A program made the translations under genes and the position numbers. This document shows positions 1 to 3,919 of a DNA stretch of 5,700 bases, piece by piece. Location: contig CAKQPE010000120.1 of NCBI GenBank assembly GCA_934256695.1, forward strand, positions 1-5,700. Direction: 5' to 3'. A model generated the notes under the pieces. That model had not been told where the DNA came from. It was given only the letters and a program-made list of their open reading frames with translations, and did not search any database. Numbering within the stretch: position 1 is the first letter of the stretch; each line of letters opens with the position of its first letter. This stretch comes from an uncultured Eubacteriales bacterium (GTDB lineage: Bacteria; Bacillota; Clostridia; Lachnospirales; Anaerotignaceae).

Positions 1-11
1 ATATCGTGCAT
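1..11 (-). CDS. possible start of a leftward gene, almost entirely outside the window
   Basis: On the minus strand an ATG at 11-9 is preceded by GGGGGA (27-22) with a 10-nt gap, the same Shine-Dalgarno and spacing used by the kinase gene at 2211. A plausible minus-strand promoter lies upstream at 78-50. Only the first codons (Met-His-Asp) are visible, so no product can be named. If real, it is divergent from the DUF1836 gene, a common arrangement for a regulator and its target. The alternative is that the GGGGGA is chance in an intergenic region. Confidence 0.33.
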
Positions 12-49
12 GATTACAAAATCCCCCAAAATAAAAAATTCATTTTTAG

Positions 50-78
50 AGTATATAATACAAAGAAAGATTTTGCAA
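50..78 (-). promoter_or_regulatory. candidate minus-strand promoter for the left-edge gene
   Basis: Read on the minus strand, TTGCAA (78-73) is followed after 17 nt by TATACT (55-50). This would start a transcript near 43 and give a leader of about 30 nt to the ATG at 11. Spacer and -10 are good and the -35 is moderate (4 of 6 to TTGACA). The -35 hexamer is itself palindromic, so its strand rests on the -10. Confidence 0.38.
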
Positions 79-87
79 CACAAAACC

Positions 88-298
88 TTGGGGTTTCATC
101 CCAAACCCTGACCAATTTTTGAAAAAGTTGGATCAAAACTTTCGGTAAAATACCGTGACAGGTCACGGTATCAGACTGTAGACAAAGTTGTTTTTACTTG
201 GCAAAATTTGAAAAAAGTAAAAGTTTATTTAATTTTACCCGAAAAATGCAATGGAATTGCATTTTGATAAAAGTTCACAGGTGTGGACAGAGTCCACG
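88..298. repeat. array of six consecutive hairpins, possible dispersed repeat or structured RNA
   Basis: No convincing gene is seen here. Six stem-loops follow one another. H1 88-96/103-111 has 9 pairs, two of them G-T, and loop CATCCC. H2 112-119/124-131 has 8 pairs, one G-T, and directly abuts H1. H3 150-158/163-171 has 9 perfect pairs and loop CAGG. H4 190-199/215-224 has 10 pairs, two terminal G-T, and a 15-nt loop. H5 243-252/256-265 has 10 perfect pairs and loop GGA. H6 282-288/292-298 has 7 pairs, one terminal G-T, and loop AGA. The block lies between two promoters that both point away from it, so neither would transcribe it. The H1-H2 part resembles, from memory and unverified, small intergenic repeats scattered in Clostridia. 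It could be a MITE-like repeat, a structured RNA with its own promoter, or the decayed end of a neighbour's transcript. Confidence 0.55.
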
Positions 299-322
299 AT
301 TTTATGGTTTTATATAAATGAC

Positions 323-351
323 TTGAAACATAGTTATAAATACTATATAAT
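323..351 (+). promoter_or_regulatory. promoter of the DUF1836 gene
   Basis: TTGAAA (323-328), a 17-nt spacer and a consensus TATAAT (346-351) form one of the best sigma-A promoters in the window. Transcription would start near 358, giving a leader of about 47 nt. The spacer holds a dyad, ATAGT (330-334) and ACTAT (342-346) with 7 nt between, where a MerR-type regulator could bind. Confidence 0.8.
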
Positions 352-391
352 GTTGTAAATGATTTAAACAATAGAAATTTTAGGCAGTAAC

Positions 392-395
392 GGAG
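392..395 (+). promoter_or_regulatory. ribosome binding site that fixes the DUF1836 start
   Basis: GGAG at 392-395 lies 9 nt before the ATG at 405 but directly touches an in-frame TTG at 396. Only the ATG has workable spacing. Confidence 0.8.
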
Positions 396-404
396 TTGAT
401 TTTA

Positions 405-995
405 ATGGAAAACGATAAACTGAAAATAGATTTCTGCGAGTTCAGCAAAGAAAGTGCCTGCTATATTATTGAGCCGAGTGATATACCAAACATAGACTTA
501 TATATGGATCAGGTAACAACTTTTATGGAAACCAAATTAAGTGGCTATAAAAGAAATGATCAGGATAAAATCCTTACCAAAACAATGATAAACAATTATG
601 CCAAGGCAAAACTTTTTCCTTCGCCCATAAAGAAAAAATATACCAAGAACCATGTAATGCTTCTTATAATTATTTATCATCTTAAAAATATGCTTTCTAT
701 AAACGATATAGGTCATATTACAGCACCTGTAACAAAAGAGCTTGCGGAAAATCCGGACAGTAAAATTCTGGAAAAAATTTATTCCACATTTGTTTTGATG
801 CAGAAGGCGGTTTATAATTCTGCTGATAAGAGACAGGTCTTTGACAGTGAATTTTTTAGCAGTTATATTAATGATGAAGAAATAAAAAGCAAAAAAGAAT
901 ATGTTTCTATAGTTTGTGTGTTGGGATTTTCGGTATTTTCAAACATGGAAAAACGTCTTTCGGAAAAAATAATAGACAGTATTCAACAAATATAA
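405..995 (+). CDS. DUF1836 family protein, putative MerR-like DNA-binding regulator
   Basis: This 196-residue protein is recognised as DUF1836 by its conserved middle: an LYMDQV segment (residues 32-37), LTKTMINNY (57-65), a Pro-containing turn with KKKYTK (76-81), then LLIIIYHLKNMLSINDI (86-102). The order of motifs is that of a MerR-type winged helix-turn-helix, with helix, turn, an 'NY.K..L.P.P....Y' wing and a following helix. It probably binds DNA, but the family is poorly characterised. From memory, and unverified, a Bacillus subtilis relative (YkrK) has been reported as a stress-linked repressor. Residues 115-196 are likely helical and could bind an effector or form a dimer. No signal peptide or membrane segment is seen, so it is cytoplasmic. 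It has its own promoter (323-351). The ATG start is preferred over the upstream TTG because of Shine-Dalgarno spacing. The targets are unknown; the divergent left-edge gene or its own promoter are natural candidates. Confidence 0.85.
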   Translation: MENDKLKIDFCEFSKESACYIIEPSDIPNIDLYMDQVTTFMETKLSGYKRNDQDKILTKTMINNYAKAKLFPSPIKKKYTKNHVMLLIIIYHLKNMLSINDIGHITAPVTKELAENPDSKILEKIYSTFVLMQKAVYNSADKRQVFDSEFFSSYINDEEIKSKKEYVSIVCVLGFSVFSNMEKRLSEKIIDSIQQI

Positions 996-1024
996 TTGAA
1001 TATGTATTTTGTATGTGCTAAAAT
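996..1024 (+). promoter_or_regulatory. promoter of the DJ-1/PfpI gene
   Basis: TTGAAT (996-1001), 17 nt, then TAAAAT (1019-1024). The -35 begins immediately after the stop codon of the upstream gene. The start would be near 1031, with a leader of about 56 nt. No terminator is seen between the two genes, so read-through from the DUF1836 promoter is possible as well. Confidence 0.65.
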
Positions 1025-1086
1025 AAAATTATGGATTTAATAAAATTTTAATTATTTCCAAAATATTATTTTAGGAGGAATTTATT

Positions 1087-1665
1087 ATGGCAAAGAAAAT
1101 TTTACTTCTCTGTGGAGACTACACAGAAGACTATGAAACAATGGTTCCTTTTCAGGCTCTCTCAATGCTTGGCTATCAGGTAGATGCAGTATGCCCTGAC
1201 AAAAAGTCAGGCGACACAGTAGCAACAGCCGTACATGATTTTTTAGGCAAACAGACATATACAGAACTTACAGGTCATAACTTTGCTCTTACGGCAGATT
1301 TTGATGAAGTAGACACAAAAGAATACGTAGGTCTTTTTATTACAGGCGGACGTGCACCTGAATACATAAGACTTAATCCAAGAGTTATTGAAATAGTAAA
1401 AGAATTCTTTGCAGATAATAAACCTGTTGCGGCAATATGCCATGGCCCTCAGATTCTTACTGCTGCAGGTGTCCTTAAAGGATATAAGGCTACAGCTTAT
1501 CCGGCAGTAGGCCCTGATATTACACTTGCAGGCGGAGAATATGTTGAAGTTGCTGTTGATGAGGCTGTTGTTGACAAGAACCTTGTTACAGCTCCTGCAT
1601 GGCCTGGAGATACAGCTATCTGCCGTGAATTTGCAAAACTTCTCGGAGCAAAAATAGAAATCTGA
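1087..1665 (+). CDS. DJ-1/PfpI family protein, plant DJ-1D-like single domain
   Basis: This 192-residue protein has the usual length of one DJ-1/PfpI domain. The nucleophile elbow is AICHGPQ (116-122), with Cys118 the likely nucleophile followed by His119. The conserved N-terminal acid is Glu17 in CGDYTEDYE (9-17). A further acid, Glu92, lies in GGRAPEY (87-93). As I recall the family, this matches the Glu/Glu/Cys-His layout of plant DJ-1D proteins, with which it also shares MVPFQAL, the AVHDF region, the GHNF segment and FDEVD. Members have been described as glutathione-independent glyoxalases (methylglyoxal to lactate), protein deglycases or chaperones; which applies here cannot be read from sequence. 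There is no signal peptide, so it acts in the cytoplasm. AGGAGG at 1073-1078, 8 nt before the ATG, supports the start and suggests strong translation. The gene stands alone with its own promoter and terminator, which suggests housekeeping or stress protection. Confidence 0.9.
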   Translation: MAKKILLLCGDYTEDYETMVPFQALSMLGYQVDAVCPDKKSGDTVATAVHDFLGKQTYTELTGHNFALTADFDEVDTKEYVGLFITGGRAPEYIRLNPRVIEIVKEFFADNKPVAAICHGPQILTAAGVLKGYKATAYPAVGPDITLAGGEYVEVAVDEAVVDKNLVTAPAWPGDTAICREFAKLLGAKIEI

Positions 1666-1689
1666 TAAATTTTATCAATAAAAAATAAA

Positions 1690-1724
1690 AACACAGCTTT
1701 TTGAATTAATCGGAAAGTTGTGTT
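1690..1724. terminator. bidirectional rho-independent terminator between convergent genes
   Basis: AACACAGCTTT (1690-1700) pairs with AAAGTTGTGTT (1714-1724), 11 pairs with one G-T, around a 13-nt loop. On the plus strand it is followed by a T-run (1723-1729) and more T-rich DNA, which ends the DJ-1/PfpI transcript. On the minus strand the A-rich 1681-1691 becomes a T-tract, so it also ends the 53-aa gene, whose stop codon lies 9 nt away. Confidence 0.85.
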
Positions 1725-1732
1725 TTTTTATT

Positions 1733-1894
1733 TTATTTTTCATCATTCTGTAAATTTTTTAAATACTCTGCCATTTTTATTGCCGAGATTTTATATTCTT
1801 CATCTAAAAGGTCAAAAATTGCAAGACTGTCCAAAGATTTAAGCTTAGAAGAAGACTTATTTTTTGTACCGATTTTCTTATCTTCATTTGACAT
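1733..1894 (-). CDS. 53-aa hypothetical protein
   Basis: This short gene encodes 53 residues beginning MSNEDKKIGTKNK and ending NLQNDEK. I do not recognise the family. Residues 1-20 are polar, Ser- and Lys-rich and probably disordered. Residues 21-50 (LDSLAIFDLLDEEY and then KISAIKMAEYLKNLQ) look like one or two amphipathic helices with regularly spaced Leu, Ile and Phe. There is no Cys, signal peptide or membrane segment. It is treated as a real gene because GAGGG (1907-1903) sits exactly 8 nt before the ATG, a good promoter lies upstream at 1989-1961, the stop runs straight into a terminator, and its codons are the A+T-rich ones used by its neighbours. It is convergent with the DJ-1/PfpI gene and divergent from the kinase operon. 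It might be a small regulator or partner-binding peptide, but the sequence does not say. Confidence 0.72.
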   Translation of the reverse strand: MSNEDKKIGTKNKSSSKLKSLDSLAIFDLLDEEYKISAIKMAEYLKNLQNDEK

Positions 1895-1960
1895 AATATA
1901 TACCCTCTTTTTTATAAATTAATGAACAATAGCTGACAATAAACTGTATTAATTAATTTA

Positions 1961-1989
1961 ATTTTATATGTAATAGTAAATTAAGTCAA
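1961..1989 (-). promoter_or_regulatory. promoter of the 53-aa gene
   Basis: On the minus strand TTGACT (1989-1984), 17 nt, then TAAAAT (1966-1961), each 5 of 6 to consensus. Transcription would start near 1954, leaving a leader of about 60 nt that includes the ribosome site. Confidence 0.6.
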
Positions 1990-2098
1990 TATAAATTTTA
2001 TTATTTATGATAAAATAAAAGATACAATCATAATATGTGATAAAAATTCAATTATATAAAAAATTTTAAGTGTTAAAAGTAACAGTAAAGCAAATTTA

Positions 2099-2127
2099 TT
2101 GAAAAACAAGGCGTTTTATGATACAAT
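2099..2127 (+). promoter_or_regulatory. promoter of the kinase-surface protein operon
   Basis: TTGAAA (2099-2104), 17 nt, TACAAT (2122-2127). The start would be near 2134, with a leader of about 77 nt to the ATG at 2211. It is the best promoter match upstream of the operon. Confidence 0.7.
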
Positions 2128-2135
2128 TTCATAAA
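2115..2135. promoter_or_regulatory. inverted repeat over the -10 box, possible operator
   Basis: TTTATGA (2115-2121) and TCATAAA (2129-2135) are perfect 7-bp arms around a 7-nt centre that contains the -10 hexamer. A protein bound here would block the promoter. The cognate regulator is unknown, and the A+T-rich setting makes chance possible. Confidence 0.35.
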
Positions 2136-2194
2136 TATAACATGGGAAAATTATACTTTTTTAACGAAAATTCAGTTCTGAGTTAAACAAAATC

Positions 2195-2200
2195 GGGGGA
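2195..2200 (+). promoter_or_regulatory. ribosome binding site of the hybrid kinase gene
   Basis: GGGGGA at 2195-2200 is 10 nt from the ATG at 2211 and 22 nt from the next in-frame ATG at 2223, so it selects the upstream start. The G-run is unusual; the same hexamer and spacing occur before the possible left-edge gene. Confidence 0.6.
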
Positions 2201-2210
2201 ATAAATATAT

Positions 2211-3917
2211 ATGGTTTATATTATGGATTTTTTGTCTTTTATGGGGGAAAATTTTTTTCTTGTTGTTGTTTTATGCATTGAAATTATTTTAGCTGTAATT
2301 ATTTTTATAAAATTCAACTCAAGAAATTATTATATTAAAAATAAAATATCAGGCAGAGAAACAGAAAATACTTTTTTAAAAGAGTTTAACTCCCAAAACG
2401 ATGAAATATGTCTTGTTATTAGAAGAAAGGACAAGATGCCTTTATATTCTGCGGGAGATATTGAAAATTTTCTGGGAGTAACACTGCAAGACCTGCAAAA
2501 TGATATTTCTCTTATAGATAAAAATGTTAAAGAAACTTCAGACGGAAAAAATCTTCTTTACCACTATAATAAATGGGATGGGGAAACGGACTTATCTTTT
2601 GAATTTATGCTTAAAAGTGAAAAGTGGGTTATTATGCATTTAAGAAAATGTGTTGATAATAAAGAATATGACCTTATTTCATTTTATAATGCAACGGCAA
2701 TACATAATACTATAGAGGAATATAAAACCCTTCTTGCTAAGGCAGAAGAAACAAGTCAGTCGAAAACGACGTTCCTTTCAAGAATGTCTCATGAAATTCG
2801 TACACCTATGAACGGTATAATAGGTATGCTTACTTTGGCAGAGGGAAAACTTGAACCTGAAAATCCGGTTTTAAATTATCTGAAACGAGCAGATACCCTT
2901 TCCAAACATTTGTTGTCTCTGATAAACGATATTTTGGATATGTCACGCATAGAAGCCGGTAAAGTTGAACTGGAGGAAAAGGTATTTTCCCTAAGAGATT
3001 TCGGCAAAAGCTTATATGATATGTTTGCAAAAGAGCTTGAAGAAAGAGGAATTAATTATGAAGTGAATTATGAAGAAATGACTGCCGATTATGTATTGGG
3101 TGATGAGCTTCGTATAAGTCAGGTTATAATTAATTTCTTATCAAACGCAGTAAAATTCACCAAAAGAGGTGAGGTAATAGTTACTTTTCGTCAGATGATG
3201 ATCCATGAAAATACGGTTGATATAATGATACGTGTTCACGATACCGGTATTGGTATGTCACCGGAGTTTATAAATAAAGTATTCAGACCCTTTGAACAGG
3301 AAGGCGTAGATAAATCGACTGAGTACGGAGGAACAGGTCTTGGCATGGCTATTACCGATAACCTTGTAAGGATTATGGGCGGAGAGATAGTTGTTGAAAG
3401 TATAAAGGGAAAAGGAACTGATTTCAGTGTATTTTTCCATTTGCCTATGGCTGAAAAACCTGTTGAATATGCAGCCGAAAACAAGGTTGAAAAAGAAACC
3501 GAAATAAACAGACATTCATTTGAAGGATGCCGTATTCTTATGGCAGAAGATAACGAAATAAATGCAATGGTAGCAGTTGAGCTGCTTAATGCAATGGGTG
3601 CAGATGTTGATGTGGCGGCAAACGGACGCGAGGCTGTCGATATGTTTGCTTCTCACGAGGAAAACTACTATGATTTCATACTTATGGATGTTCAGATGCC
3701 TGTAATGGACGGACGAAAAGCGACTCGAATTATACGATCTATGGACAGACCAGATGCAGAAAAAATACTTATATTTGCTCTTTCTGCAGATGCATTTGTT
3801 GAGGACGAGCGTTTATCTGCCGAAAGCGGAATGAACGGACATTTTTCTAAGCCTGTTAACTTTAACGAACTTGAAAAGAAAATAGGAAAGTTTCTGCATA
3901 AGAAGGAGCAGATGTAA
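2211..3917 (+). CDS. membrane-anchored hybrid sensor histidine kinase with PAS-like, HisKA, HATPase and receiver domains
   Basis: This 568-residue hybrid sensor kinase has one hydrophobic helix at about 15-34 with Glu24 in its middle, then Arg/Lys residues (38-45) that place the rest in the cytoplasm. Only about 14 residues can lie outside. Residues 64-162 look like a PAS domain. A helix (165-188) leads to the H-box FLSRMSHEIRTPMNG, with phospho-acceptor His194. The ATP-binding domain has the N-box with Asn312, DTGIGM (344-349), FRPFEQ (358-363) and GGTGLGM (373-379). After a linker (about 413-437), the receiver spans 439-558 with Glu446/Asp447, phospho-acceptor Asp493 in LMDVQMP, Ser525 in place of the usual Thr, and Lys547. 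All catalytic residues are present, so it should autophosphorylate and pass phosphate from His194 to Asp493. No HPt or DNA-binding domain is present, so a separate phosphotransfer protein would be needed for output. The stop lies 2 nt before the surface protein's ATG, indicating an operon. Confidence 0.93.
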   Translation: MVYIMDFLSFMGENFFLVVVLCIEIILAVIIFIKFNSRNYYIKNKISGRETENTFLKEFNSQNDEICLVIRRKDKMPLYSAGDIENFLGVTLQDLQNDISLIDKNVKETSDGKNLLYHYNKWDGETDLSFEFMLKSEKWVIMHLRKCVDNKEYDLISFYNATAIHNTIEEYKTLLAKAEETSQSKTTFLSRMSHEIRTPMNGIIGMLTLAEGKLEPENPVLNYLKRADTLSKHLLSLINDILDMSRIEAGKVELEEKVFSLRDFGKSLYDMFAKELEERGINYEVNYEEMTADYVLGDELRISQVIINFLSNAVKFTKRGEVIVTFRQMMIHENTVDIMIRVHDTGIGMSPEFINKVFRPFEQEGVDKSTEYGGTGLGMAITDNLVRIMGGEIVVESIKGKGTDFSVFFHLPMAEKPVEYAAENKVEKETEINRHSFEGCRILMAEDNEINAMVAVELLNAMGADVDVAANGREAVDMFASHEENYYDFILMDVQMPVMDGRKATRIIRSMDRPDAEKILIFALSADAFVEDERLSAESGMNGHFSKPVNFNELEKKIGKFLHKKEQM

Positions 3918-3919
3918 AT

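Larger units (their letters stand above)
1895..2210. other. 316-nt divergent intergenic region between the small gene and the kinase operon
   Basis: This very A+T-rich stretch separates two divergent transcripts. It holds the minus-strand ribosome site (1903-1907), a minus promoter (1961-1989), a plus promoter (2099-2127) and the kinase ribosome site (2195-2200). A GATACAAT word occurs twice (2021-2028 and 2120-2127), each time followed within a few bases by CATAA and preceded by TTTATGA. No further coding frame with a ribosome site was found. Confidence 0.7.

Noticed and set aside
10..111. Plus-strand open frame of 33 codons starting at ATG 10
   Set aside because: No ribosome site precedes it, and its second half is a translation of the H1 hairpin, so it is probably chance.
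396..404. TTG start nine bases before the ATG of the DUF1836 gene
   Set aside because: The GGAG ribosome site touches the TTG with no gap, whereas the ATG at 405 has the ideal 9-nt spacing.
1663..1677. Palindrome TGATAAA-T-TTTATCA over the DJ-1/PfpI stop codon
   Set aside because: Short and purely A+T-rich apart from its ends; the real terminator follows at 1690-1724.
1243..1694. Minus-strand open frames inside and across the end of the DJ-1/PfpI gene
   Set aside because: They are shadows of a well-recognised gene, with no ribosome sites or family resemblance.
1911..1939. Second minus-strand promoter TTGTCA-17-TATAAA close to the 53-aa gene
   Set aside because: Hexamers are fair, but transcription would start inside or next to the ribosome site (1903-1910), leaving it unusable. 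The promoter at 1961-1989 fits better.
2023..2028. TACAAT as a second -10 box for the kinase operon
   Set aside because: No acceptable -35 lies 16-18 nt upstream.
2223..2225. Alternative ATG of the kinase
   Set aside because: It is 22 nt from the only ribosome site; the ATG at 2211 has normal spacing.
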